A DNA stretch of 64,000 nt from JANSYL01 sp963921255 (lineage in GTDB: Bacteria > Pseudomonadota > Alphaproteobacteria > Rhodobacterales > Rhodobacteraceae), in the NCBI GenBank assembly GCA_963921255.3, contig CAWUEW020000003.1, positions 1,302,001-1,366,000 on the forward strand. Direction: 5' to 3'. Below are positions 1 to 8,328 of this stretch, piece after piece (the first letter of the stretch is position 1; the number at the start of each line of letters is the position of its first letter). Both the position numbers and the translations under genes were made by a program. Below the pieces are notes generated by a model. The model was not told the origin of the DNA. It searched no databases and saw only the letters and a program-made list of their open reading frames with translations.

Positions 1-1
1 C

Positions 2-97
2 GCGAACGAGCCGGAAGCGAGCGATTTCGACATCTCCTCGGTGGCCGCGATCGTTGCGGCAGTGACCGGCCTCATTGCCGAGCAATCGGGCACGTGA
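2..97 (+). CDS. C-terminal end of a probable acyl carrier protein (partial)
   Basis: Only the last 31 codons lie in the window. They are rich in Ala, Val and Ile and end in IAEQSGT before a TGA at 95-97, which looks like the last helix of a small acidic carrier protein. The stop overlaps the GTG start of the FabF-like ketosynthase by 4 bp, so the two are translationally coupled. An acyl carrier protein would be the natural partner of that enzyme, but the phosphopantetheine serine region is outside the window. The call therefore rests mainly on context. Confidence 0.45.
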   Translation, partial: ANEPEASDFDISSVAAIVAAVTGLIAEQSGT

Positions 98-1305
98 AAC
101 GGGTCGTCATCACCGGGGCGGGCACGATCAACGCGCTTGGGCGTGACGTCCCCTCCACGTTCGAGGCCATGCGCGAAGGGCGCTGCGGCATCGGCCCGTT
201 GAACGTGCGCGATGTCGATCGGCTGATGGTCAAGATCGGCGGCCAGGTTGGGGATTATGACGAGCACGCGCATTTCAACCGCCAGCAAATCGCGCTCTAT
301 GACCGCTTCACGCAATTTGCCCTGATCGCCGCCGAGCAGGCGATCACGCAATCGGGGCTGGAGTTTTCCGGCGATTTGGCCGCGCGCTCGGGGGTCGTGT
401 TGGGCACCTCTGGCGGCGGCCTGTCCACCCAGGATGAGAATTACCGCGCCGTCTATGAAGAGGGTAAAAATCGCGTCCACCCGTTCATCGTGCCGAAGCT
501 GATGAACAACGCGGCGGCCAGCCACGTGTCGATGCAATGGAACCTCAAGGGGCCGGCCTTTACCGTCGCCACGGCTTGCGCCTCGTCGAACCACGCGATG
601 GGCCAGGCGTTTCACATGATCCGCTCGGGTATGACGACCGCCATGATCACCGGCGGCTCGGAGGCGATGCTGTGCTTTGGCGGCGTGAAAGCCTGGGAAG
701 GCCTGCGGGTCATGTCAAAAGATGCCTGCCGCCCGTTCTCGGCCACCCGCAACGGCATGGTGCAGGGCGAGGGGGCCGGGGTGTTCGTCTTCGAGGAGTA
801 CGATCACGCCAAGGCTCGCGGCGCAGACATCCTGGCCGAAGTGGTGGGGTTCGCCATGACCTCGGACGCCGCCGACATCGTCATGCCGTCGAAACAGGGC
901 GCGGCGCGCGCCATTTCCGGGGCGCTGTCGGACGCGCGGATGGCCCCGTCAGAGGTGGGCTATATCAATGCTCACGGCACCGGCACGGCGGCCAATGACA
1001 AGGTCGAATGCGCCGCGGTCGCCGACGCCTTCGGCCCCCATGCCGATGATCTGATGATCTCTTCGACGAAATCCATGCACGGCCATCTGATTGGCGGCAC
1101 AGGCGCGGTCGAGTTGCTGGCCTGTCTCATGGCCCTCAAGGACGGGGTGATTGCCCCGACCATCGGCTACGAAGAACCCGATCCCGAATGCGCCTTGGAT
1201 GTCGTGCCGAATGAGGCCCGCGAGGCCGATGTCAGCGCCGTGCTGTCGAACGCCTTCGCATTTGGCGGGCTGAATGCCGTGCTGGCCCTGCGCAAGGCGC
1301 CCTGA
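94..1305 (+). CDS. FabF-like beta-ketoacyl-ACP synthase
   Basis: This 403-residue protein has the thiolase-fold condensing-enzyme architecture of KAS II enzymes, which extend an acyl chain with malonyl-ACP in the cytoplasm. The catalytic Cys is C162 in TACASS, the first His is H294 in NAHGTGT, and the second His is H331 in the K326-SMHGH loop, so the C-H-H triad is complete. The GTG start overlaps the stop of the preceding carrier-protein-like gene. That coupling to a dedicated carrier suggests a specialised role, such as a very-long-chain or lipid A acyl chain, rather than the housekeeping FabF. This last point is inference, since the rest of the operon lies to the left. Confidence 0.85.
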   Translation: MKRVVITGAGTINALGRDVPSTFEAMREGRCGIGPLNVRDVDRLMVKIGGQVGDYDEHAHFNRQQIALYDRFTQFALIAAEQAITQSGLEFSGDLAARSGVVLGTSGGGLSTQDENYRAVYEEGKNRVHPFIVPKLMNNAAASHVSMQWNLKGPAFTVATACASSNHAMGQAFHMIRSGMTTAMITGGSEAMLCFGGVKAWEGLRVMSKDACRPFSATRNGMVQGEGAGVFVFEEYDHAKARGADILAEVVGFAMTSDAADIVMPSKQGAARAISGALSDARMAPSEVGYINAHGTGTAANDKVECAAVADAFGPHADDLMISSTKSMHGHLIGGTGAVELLACLMALKDGVIAPTIGYEEPDPECALDVVPNEAREADVSAVLSNAFAFGGLNAVLALRKAP

Positions 1306-1350
1306 GGCGACCGCGCGCGGCGGCCGCCATGTCGGGGTCACATCCTTGGA

Positions 1351-1947
1351 TTACTGCTCGGCCGCCGCGCCGCTTTCCACGCGCGCGACAAGGTCGTCGA
1401 ACGCGGCGGTGAAGCCCGACAACGACATCTCGAGCTGAATCAACTGATCGGGGGCCTGAAGGGGCACGATGCCGATAAAGGCCGCACCGCCTGCCTTGAA
1501 GGCATCCACTTCTTCCTGGGTGAAGCCAAGACGTGCGAAACACCCGATCGGGCGGCAGAAGGCAAAGGGATATTCCGACCAAGCGCCGTCATCGACGCGC
1601 AGCCGCAGACCCGGGGTCAGAAGTGTATCCAGCGGCGTGATGATCGACGCCCCGGCCACGGCGGGGCTGCCATCGTTCAGCGGGAACAGGTTGATCTCAG
1701 CGACGGGGTTTCCGTTTCCATCGCCGATCAGCTGGTAGAGCGTGCAGGGCTCGGGCTGGCCCTCTTCGACGCGTAGGCACCGGACGTCCCAGTCGGTGAA
1801 GGTCGCCGCGACATAGTTCGCGCCGCCGCTGTCGGCGGTTTCGCCCGGGTTCAGGACGGTGTCCTCGGTCTCCTGTGCGAACCCGGCAAACGGAAGGGCG
1901 ACAAGAGCAGCAGTCAGAACGGCGCGGAAGGTCATAGTGGCAGTCAT
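1351..1947 (-). CDS. invasion-associated locus B (IalB) family protein
   Basis: This is a 198-residue exported protein with a signal peptide ending near residue 24 (AGFA/QET). The mature part carries the IalB-like core: a tryptophan-containing strand followed by two cysteine pairs (C57/C68 and C131/C136) that could form disulfides in the periplasm. IalB-family proteins are common in alphaproteobacteria. The name comes from Bartonella, and in free-living relatives the function is unknown, so no role in invasion is implied. The gene converges on the ketosynthase gene with only 45 bp between them. Confidence 0.8.
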   Translation of the reverse strand: MTATMTFRAVLTAALVALPFAGFAQETEDTVLNPGETADSGGANYVAATFTDWDVRCLRVEEGQPEPCTLYQLIGDGNGNPVAEINLFPLNDGSPAVAGASIITPLDTLLTPGLRLRVDDGAWSEYPFAFCRPIGCFARLGFTQEEVDAFKAGGAAFIGIVPLQAPDQLIQLEMSLSGFTAAFDDLVARVESGAAAEQ

Positions 1948-2400
1948 CCAGAAGGGATCCTTTGGTCGTCAGTGGTGTCGATCTTGACGGTTGGCTAGCA
2001 TGCCGAGGGCGGTCTGTCAGGGCCAAAAGCACGACACACGGGCCTGTGGCGGGGGGCAGCCGATGCAGGCGTCCGGGAAAGACGGACTGCCCCAAAACGA
2101 CCAAAGGGCCCGCAAGCGGACCCCTTGGTTCTTTTTCTCCCTGTCGGACTGGCCGACTTTCTGAGGCGGACGCTCAGCCAGACATTCTCAGCCGTCAACA
2201 GCCCAAATGACTGTCATTCAGAATATTCATCGGTGGATATCCACAGACCTGAAAAAGACCGCGCCACAAGCCGGGCGCGGCCAGTTGACAGGGAGGAAGG
2301 TACGCCCAAGGCAGACATCTGCATCAGGCACATCTCAGTCTGGCGCAGATTGGTTAAAGATGTATTTTCATTGCAGTAGCTTTGACGCGCAGGGGGTTTC
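1948..2400. other. 453-bp intergenic region rich in palindromes
   Basis: I see no convincing protein gene here. The region holds a GGGGCAG/CTGCCCC stem-loop at 2053-2093, a rho-independent terminator at 2101-2137, the palindromes GAATATTC at 2221-2228 and GTGGATATCCAC at 2233-2244, and a CCGCGCC/GGCGCGG inverted repeat near 2260-2280. It must also hold the promoters of the divergent IalB-family and HerA-like genes. A TTGACA at 2285-2290 could be a -35 box for the latter, but no good -10 follows it. Confidence 0.6.
2101..2137 (+). terminator. rho-independent terminator, possibly of a small RNA
   Basis: The arms CCAAAGGGCCCGC and GCGGACCCCTTGG form a long stem with two mismatches, and TTCTTTTTCT follows on the plus strand. 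No plus-strand protein gene ends nearby. The nearest one upstream is the ketosynthase, 800 bp away with an opposed gene between. The terminator may therefore end a small RNA starting around 2000-2050. Confidence 0.7.
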
Positions 2401-3957
2401 ATGGCGGACGGGATTTTCGTGGGCGGTGGCGGCGAGGGCTACGGCACCGCGCAGCAGCTTTTGCTGAAATACGCAAACCGGCATGGGCTGGTGGCCGGGG
2501 CCACGGGCACCGGCAAGACGGTCACCTTGCAGATCCTCGCGGAAAGTTTTTCGGCGCAGGGCGTGCCGGTGGTGCTGTCGGACGTGAAGGGCGATCTCTC
2601 CGGTCTGGGGCAGGCTGGTTCCGAGGCGTTCAAGCTGCACGAGGCGTTCACGTCGCGTGCGCAGACCATCAATTTCACCGACTACGCCTATCATGCCGTG
2701 CCGGTCACGTTTTGGGATCTCTACGGCGAAAAAGGGCACCCGGTCCGCACCACCGTGTCCGAGATGGGGCCGCTCTTGCTGTCGCGCTTGCTGGAATTGA
2801 CCGAAGCGCAAGAGGGGGTTTTGAACGTCGCCTTCCGCGTGGCCGACGAAGAAGAGATGCCGCTTCTGGATTTGAAAGACCTGCAGGCGCTTCTGGTCTG
2901 GGTGGGGGAGCAACGCAAAACCCTGTCCTTGCGCTACGGCAATATCTCGACCGCGTCGGTCGGGGCGATCCAGCGCCGCTTGCTGGTGCTCGAGGGGCAG
3001 GGCGCGGCGGGGTTCTTTGGCGAACCGGCGCTCGAGCTCGATGATCTGTTCCTGACCGATGACAACGGATGGGGCCGCGTCAACATCATCGCCGCCGACA
3101 AGCTGATGCAAAGCCCGCGCCTCTACGCGACCTTCCTTCTGTGGCTCTTGTCCGAACTCTTTGAAACCCTGCCCGAAGTCGGCGATCCCGACAAACCCAA
3201 GCTGGTGTTCTTCTTTGACGAGGCGCACCTGCTGTTTGATGACGCGCCCAAGGCGCTGGTCGACAAGGTTGAACAGGTGGCCCGGCTGATCCGCTCCAAG
3301 GGGGTGGGCGTCTATTTCGTGACCCAGAACCCGGCCGACGTGCCCGAGGATATCCTGGGCCAGCTTGGCAACCGGGTGCAGCATGCCTTGCGCGCCTTCA
3401 CCGCGAAGGACCAGCGCGATCTGTGTCAGGCCGCCGAAAACTACCCCGAGAACCCGCGTTTCGACATTGAGGACGCGATCCGCGAAGTCGGCGTGGGCGA
3501 GGCGGTGACATCCTTCCTTGAACGCAAGGGCGTGCCCGGCGTGGCCGAGCGCACCCTGATCCGCCCGCCGTCATCCCAACTTGGCCCCATTGCGGATGCG
3601 ACCCGCGCGGCCCTGATGGGCATGTCGCCGGTGGCCGGAAAATACGACACGGCCATTGACCGCAACAGCGCCTACGAAATGCTGCAGGCCCGCGCGGCGC
3701 AGGCCGCGTCCGAAGCCGAAGCCGCCGAAGCCGCGGCTGCCGACGAGGACTCGACCGCCGCCCGCGAGTTTAGCGCCGCGCGCCGCTTCTCAGGCTCCCG
3801 TGTCGGTCGGTCGACCAGTTCGGCGCCACGCCGCCGGTCGTCGCGCTCGGATTCCGTGGGCGAGGCTTTTGCCAAGTCCTTTGCCCGGCAGATGGGCACC
3901 CAGACGGGGCGGGCGTTGGTGCGGGGCGTGCTTGGCGGGTTGTTCCGCGGGCGCTAG
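2401..3957 (+). CDS. HerA-like DUF853 family ATPase (YjgR-like)
   Basis: This 518-residue cytoplasmic P-loop ATPase resembles E. coli YjgR. Walker A is GATGTGKT at residues 33-40 and Walker B is LVFFFDEAHLLF around 268-279, with a DVKGDLSG loop between them that is typical of the family. The HerA-like core suggests a hexameric DNA or protein translocase, but YjgR itself has no settled function. The C-terminal 90 residues are a low-complexity tail, first Ala/Glu-rich and then Arg/Ser-rich. The ATG at 2401 is the only sensible start, directly before the conserved N-terminus. The gene stands alone, with long gaps on both sides. Confidence 0.88.
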   Translation: MADGIFVGGGGEGYGTAQQLLLKYANRHGLVAGATGTGKTVTLQILAESFSAQGVPVVLSDVKGDLSGLGQAGSEAFKLHEAFTSRAQTINFTDYAYHAVPVTFWDLYGEKGHPVRTTVSEMGPLLLSRLLELTEAQEGVLNVAFRVADEEEMPLLDLKDLQALLVWVGEQRKTLSLRYGNISTASVGAIQRRLLVLEGQGAAGFFGEPALELDDLFLTDDNGWGRVNIIAADKLMQSPRLYATFLLWLLSELFETLPEVGDPDKPKLVFFFDEAHLLFDDAPKALVDKVEQVARLIRSKGVGVYFVTQNPADVPEDILGQLGNRVQHALRAFTAKDQRDLCQAAENYPENPRFDIEDAIREVGVGEAVTSFLERKGVPGVAERTLIRPPSSQLGPIADATRAALMGMSPVAGKYDTAIDRNSAYEMLQARAAQAASEAEAAEAAAADEDSTAAREFSAARRFSGSRVGRSTSSAPRRRSSRSDSVGEAFAKSFARQMGTQTGRALVRGVLGGLFRGR

Positions 3958-4149
3958 TCCGCCGATTTAGGTTACACAATCTGGCCATTCCGCGAATTTT
4001 TGTAACTTAGTTTCGGACCCCGGGCGCGTGGACCCCCGCGATCTGTTCAGTCTTTGGCAGCGTTTGGCGGGGCGTCGTTCGAACAATCCGATGTGATCGA
4101 ACGCCGCATCCTATTGGCGTTCCCCCCGTCCCGGCCTAATGTCCGGCCC

Positions 4150-6135
4150 ATGATCGTAGAACTCGGACATTTCGCCCTGATCCTGGCCTTCATGGTCGCC
4201 ATCTTCCAGATGATCGTGCCCATGATCGGCGCGCATCGGGGCAACACGGCGTGGATGGCGGTGGCCGATCCCGCGGCCACGGTCCAGTTTCTGCTGACGG
4301 CCTTCAGCTTCGGGGCCCTGACCTATGCCTTTGTCACGTCTGACTTTTCGCTCAGCCTCGTGGTGGCGAATTCGCATACGCTGAAGCCGATGATCTACAA
4401 GATCAGCGGTGTTTGGGGGAACCACGAAGGCTCGCTTTTGCTTTGGGTGCTGATCCTAACGCTGTTTGGCGCGATGGCGGCGTGGTTCGGGGGCAACCTG
4501 CCGCCGAGCTTGAAGGCGCGCGTTCTGGCCGTGCAATCCTCGGTCGCCGTGGCCTTCTTCGCCTTTACGATCTTCACCTCGAACCCGTTCCTGCGTCTCG
4601 AAACACCGCCCTTTGACGGGCAGGACCTGAACCCGCTGCTGCAGGACCCCGGCCTCGCCTTTCATCCGCCGTTTCTCTACCTCGGGTATGTGGGGCTGAG
4701 CATGGCGTTTTCCTTTGCCGTCGCAGCCCTGATCGAAGGGCGGGTCGATGCCGCCTGGGGCCGGTGGGTGCGGCCCTGGACGCTGGCGGCCTGGATCTTT
4801 CTGACCGTTGGCATCGGCCTTGGATCGTGGTGGGCCTATTATGAGCTTGGGTGGGGCGGTTTCTGGTTCTGGGATCCGGTCGAAAACGCAAGTTTCATGC
4901 CATGGTTGATCGCGGCCGCGCTGCTCCATTCCGCCATCGTGGTCGAGAAACGCGAGGCGCTGAAAAGCTGGACGATCCTGTTGGCGATCTTGGCCTTTGG
5001 CTTTTCGTTGATCGGCACGTTCATCGTGCGGTCAGGGGTTTTGACCAGCGTCCATGCCTTCGCGAATGACCCCGAGCGCGGGGTTTATATCCTGGCCATT
5101 CTCGCCATTTTCATGGGCGGTGCCCTGTTGCTGTTTGCCTTCCGCGCCAACGTGTTGGAGGCCAAAGGCGTCTTTGGCACCGTCAGCCGGGAAAGCGGGT
5201 TGGTGATCAACAACCTGCTTCTGGCGGTCTCAACCTTCGTGGTGTTCATCGGCACCATCTGGCCGCTGATTTCCGAGATGTTCTTTGACCGCACGCTCAG
5301 CGTCGGACCGCCTTTCTTTGATGCGGCCTTCACGCCTTTTGTCTTCGCCTTGGCGGCGGTCTTGCCCATCGCGTCGATGCTGCCGTGGAAGCGGGCCAAG
5401 CTGGCGCGCCCGATGAAGGCGCTTTTGCCGGCCTTGATCCTGTCGCTGGCGATCGGGCTTTTGGTGTGGGCCATGCACACGGGCAAAACCGTTCTGGCGC
5501 CGATCGGCGTGGCCTTGTCGGTTTGGCTGCTGGCGGGCGCGATGGTCGATCTGTGGTCGCGCACGGGTCGCGGCGCCCTGGGCGGGCGCTTTGCCCGACT
5601 GGCCCGTCTGCCGCGTGCGGATTGGGGCAAGTCCATCGCCCACGCAGGCTTTGGCATCACCATGTTCGGTGTGGTGACACTGACCGGGTATCAGGTCGAA
5701 GACATCCGCGTCACGCAGGAGGGGGTGCCCTATCGCGTTGGACCCTATGAAGTTGAACTTCTGCAGGTCGATGAGAACGTGCAGGGCCCGAACTACATCA
5801 CCACCATGGCGCAGATCGCCGTGCGCGAGGCCGACGGACGCCTGAATGACGTGATGCGCCCCGAGCGGCGGTTCTACCCCGTGGCGGGCATGCCCACGAC
5901 CGAGGCCGGGATCAACAACGGCTTTACCCGCGATGTCTATGTCACGCTCGGCGATCCGCAGCAGGGCGGCGGATGGGCGGTGCGGACCTGGATCAAGCCC
6001 TTTGCGAACTGGATTTGGGGCGGAACGATCATCATGGCGCTTGGTGGGGCGCTGTCCTTGAGTGACCGGCGCTACCGCGTGGCGGCGGGCGCGGCCAAGA
6101 CGCCGCCACCGCCAACAGGGGTGCCCGCCGAATGA
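4150..6135 (+). CDS. ccmF: cytochrome c heme lyase subunit CcmF
   Basis: CcmF is the membrane core of the system I (Ccm) heme lyase. It accepts heme from holo-CcmE and, with CcmH and CcmI, attaches it to apocytochrome c in the periplasm. This 661-residue polytopic protein shows the tryptophan-rich WWD motif WGGFWFWDPVEN at about 235-246 and conserved periplasmic His segments such as NHEGS (91-95). I place the start at 4150 (MIVELGHF, the usual CcmF N-terminus), although the reading frame opens 32 codons earlier and no clear Shine-Dalgarno precedes either site. The stop overlaps ccmH as ATGA. The partner ccmE is not adjacent: it lies 34 kb away at 40199. Confidence 0.95.
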   Translation: MIVELGHFALILAFMVAIFQMIVPMIGAHRGNTAWMAVADPAATVQFLLTAFSFGALTYAFVTSDFSLSLVVANSHTLKPMIYKISGVWGNHEGSLLLWVLILTLFGAMAAWFGGNLPPSLKARVLAVQSSVAVAFFAFTIFTSNPFLRLETPPFDGQDLNPLLQDPGLAFHPPFLYLGYVGLSMAFSFAVAALIEGRVDAAWGRWVRPWTLAAWIFLTVGIGLGSWWAYYELGWGGFWFWDPVENASFMPWLIAAALLHSAIVVEKREALKSWTILLAILAFGFSLIGTFIVRSGVLTSVHAFANDPERGVYILAILAIFMGGALLLFAFRANVLEAKGVFGTVSRESGLVINNLLLAVSTFVVFIGTIWPLISEMFFDRTLSVGPPFFDAAFTPFVFALAAVLPIASMLPWKRAKLARPMKALLPALILSLAIGLLVWAMHTGKTVLAPIGVALSVWLLAGAMVDLWSRTGRGALGGRFARLARLPRADWGKSIAHAGFGITMFGVVTLTGYQVEDIRVTQEGVPYRVGPYEVELLQVDENVQGPNYITTMAQIAVREADGRLNDVMRPERRFYPVAGMPTTEAGINNGFTRDVYVTLGDPQQGGGWAVRTWIKPFANWIWGGTIIMALGGALSLSDRRYRVAAGAAKTPPPPTGVPAE

Positions 6136-6590
6136 TGCGCGCGCTGACCCTTGCCTTGGCGGTGTTGATCGCGCTGCCAGCGGCGGCCGTCCAACCCGAC
6201 GAGGTGCTGGACGATCCGGTTCTGGAAGAACGGGCGCGCGATATCTCGGCCGGGTTGCGGTGCCTTGTGTGCCGGAACGAGTCGATCGACGAATCCAATG
6301 CTGAACTGGCACGCGATCTGCGCCTTTTGGTGCGCGAGCGCCTTGTGGCGGGCGACACCAATGACGAGGTCGTCAGCTTTGTCGTCGACCGGTATGGCGA
6401 ATTCGTGCTGCTGCGCCCGACCTTTGGCGGGTCCAACACGGTGCTGTGGCTGGCGCCGATTGCCTTGCTGCTTTTGGGCGGCGCGCTGTCGGTGGCGTTT
6501 ATTCGCAGCCGGTCAAAGTCGACGGCGCCGACCGAAGCCGCCTTGTCCGAGGACGAACAGGCCCGTCTGGACGAAATCCTTCGAGACTGA
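6132..6590 (+). CDS. ccmH: cytochrome c-type biogenesis protein CcmH
   Basis: CcmH is the thiol-redox component of the cytochrome c heme lyase, which keeps the CXXCH cysteines of apocytochrome c reduced. The 152-residue protein has a signal peptide (residues 1 to about 20), the hallmark LRCxxC motif (C44, C47 in GLRCLVCRNES), and a C-terminal transmembrane helix (roughly 108-127) followed by an acidic tail. It starts in an ATGA overlap with ccmF. No CcmI-like TPR extension is fused to it, so CcmI should be encoded elsewhere. Confidence 0.95.
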   Translation: MMRALTLALAVLIALPAAAVQPDEVLDDPVLEERARDISAGLRCLVCRNESIDESNAELARDLRLLVRERLVAGDTNDEVVSFVVDRYGEFVLLRPTFGGSNTVLWLAPIALLLLGGALSVAFIRSRSKSTAPTEAALSEDEQARLDEILRD

Positions 6591-6665
6591 CGCGGCGTTT
6601 CGGCTTTTCTGAACCGTTCGGTTTGCTTATGGTCCGCCCGGACCAGGAAGGGGAGGGCGCGGCCC

Positions 6666-7442
6666 ATGCAATACGAGACCATTACCCGAGACGACCAGGA
6701 CGGTGTCGCGCTGATCACGATGCGCCGTCCCGACGTGATGAACGCGCTGAACACGCAGATGCGGGCCGAGTTGACCCATGCCATCGGCACAGCGGGCACC
6801 GAGGCCCGTGTGGTCGTTCTGACGGGCGAGGGCCGGGCCTTTTGTTCCGGTCAGGATCTGGGCGACCGCGCGAATGTCGGGAACCTCAACCTCGAGCGCA
6901 CACTGCGCGATGAATACATCCCGATGCTGAAAGCCATGACCGACTGCCCGGTGCCCGTCATCGCGGCGGTCAACGGCACGGCTGCGGGCGCGGGCGCGAA
7001 CCTTGCCCTCGCGGCGGATGTCGTCATCGCCACGCAATCGGCCAGCTTCATCCAGGCGTTCACGCGGATCGGCCTGATCCCGGATGCGGGCGGCACCTAT
7101 GTGCTGCCGCGGCAGATCGGGATGGCCAAGGCGATGGGCGCATCGCTTTTTGCCGACAAGATCAGCGCCGATCAGGCCAGCGCGTGGGGCATGATCTGGG
7201 AATCGGTGCCGGACGACATGTTCGATACGGTCTGGCGCGGGCGCGCGGCCCATCTGGCCAGCGGTCCGACCGAGGCGTTCAAGCGTGTGAAACAGGCGCT
7301 GCAGGCCAGCTTTGGCAACGATCTGGATGAGCAATTGAAATACGAAGGCCAGTTGCAGGGCCAGTGCGGACGCACCCGTGACTTCAAGGAAGGCGTGATA
7401 GCGTTCCTTGAGAAGCGCGCGCCAAGCTTCGAGGGCCGGTAA
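6666..7442 (+). CDS. enoyl-CoA hydratase/isomerase family protein, PaaG-like
   Basis: This 258-residue crotonase-fold protein catalyses hydration or isomerisation of a CoA thioester in the cytoplasm. The CoA and oxyanion-hole segment RAFCSGQDLGDR lies at 57-68 and the second oxyanion element at AAGAGANLALAADV (106-119). The active-site loop IPDAGGTYVLPR (138-149) carries an Asp (D140), as in PaaG-type ring isomerases, rather than the Glu pair of true hydratases. No other phenylacetate genes are in the window, so the substrate is open. A strong purine-rich Shine-Dalgarno region (GGAAGGGGAGGG) precedes the ATG. The gene follows ccmH by 75 bp in the same direction. Confidence 0.82.
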   Translation: MQYETITRDDQDGVALITMRRPDVMNALNTQMRAELTHAIGTAGTEARVVVLTGEGRAFCSGQDLGDRANVGNLNLERTLRDEYIPMLKAMTDCPVPVIAAVNGTAAGAGANLALAADVVIATQSASFIQAFTRIGLIPDAGGTYVLPRQIGMAKAMGASLFADKISADQASAWGMIWESVPDDMFDTVWRGRAAHLASGPTEAFKRVKQALQASFGNDLDEQLKYEGQLQGQCGRTRDFKEGVIAFLEKRAPSFEGR

Positions 7443-7451
7443 GGCCCGACC

Positions 7452-7484
7452 GCGCCCCGCCGGCAGGTGGGGCGCCCGCTTTGT
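7452..7484 (+). terminator. probable terminator after the PaaG-like gene
   Basis: GCGCCCC (7452-7458) pairs with GGGGCGC (7469-7475) around a short loop. The T tract after it is poor (CTTTGTCCTTT), so termination may be only partly intrinsic. Confidence 0.4.
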
Positions 7485-7537
7485 CCTTTGACGCGACCTA
7501 GGCCGCCCCGCTACACTTTTGGCGGGAGGATACCGGC

Positions 7538-8328
7538 ATGAGCGACACGACCGGACAGGTTGCCGCCTCGAAGGTGCCCACCGTCAACAAGATGCAGCTG
7601 AGTGACATCGGCACGGCGTTGTGGCGGGGGCTGAAGGATTATTGGCGCAAGCCGATGATGGGCCTGTTCTTTGCCAACACGTATTTCATGGGCGGATGGC
7701 TGATTTACGTGTTTCTGTTCGTCACCCATCAGGAATGGTTTGCCATTCCGTTGACCGTGGGCTTCCTGCTGCTTGGTCCGTTCCTGGCCGTCGGGATGTA
7801 CGAGGTGTCGCGCCGGTTGGAGGCGGGGCAGACCACGTGGCTCCGCAACGATATTCTGGGCGTGATCTGGCATCAGCGCACGCGGCAATTGCCGCTGATG
7901 TCCTGGGTGATCATCGTCATTTTCTGTTCTGGTCCTTCTTTGCCCATATGTTGTTTGCCCTGTTCCTCGGGCCGTCCGCGTTGACGAATGTGACGTCGTC
8001 TTATGCGTATTTGCTGGAGCCCGAGGGGCTGCGCATGTTGATCATCGGCACGGCGTTCGGCGCGGTGTTCGCCTTCATCCTGTTCAGCCTAATCGCCGTG
8101 TCGCTTCCGCTTTTGCTGGAAAAGGAACTGGATTTCGTGACGGCGATGCTGACCTCGCTGGCCGTGGTGCGCGCCAACCCGGTCGTGATGCTGGCTTGGG
8201 CGGCGGTGATCGCGGCGCTGACCTTCGCGGCGATGGTGCCATTCCTGTTCGGGCTGTTCATCGTGCTGCCGGTCCTGGGGCACGCGACCTGGCACATCTA
8301 CCGGGCGGCGCTGACCTCGGACGACTAG
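7538..8328 (+). pseudogene. DUF2189 integral membrane protein, interrupted by a one-base frameshift
   Basis: The first 127 codons (7538 to about 7920) encode an N-terminal tail and two or three membrane segments, with the family signature GPFLAVGMYEVSRRLE. The remainder (about 7921 to 8328) continues the same family in another frame with further hydrophobic helices. The break is at TTTT, 7920-7923: adding one T restores VIIVIFLFWSFFAHMLF and a single protein of about 263 residues. The reading as given stops at 7984. DUF2189 proteins are multi-pass membrane proteins of unknown function. The gene could be a true recent pseudogene, or the missing T could be an assembly error. The TAG overlaps the stop of the convergent MFS gene by 4 bp. 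Confidence 0.8.

Noticed and set aside
2214..2402. Small open frames in the gap before the HerA-like gene
   Set aside because: They have no convincing Shine-Dalgarno, overlap palindromes and show no recognisable family.
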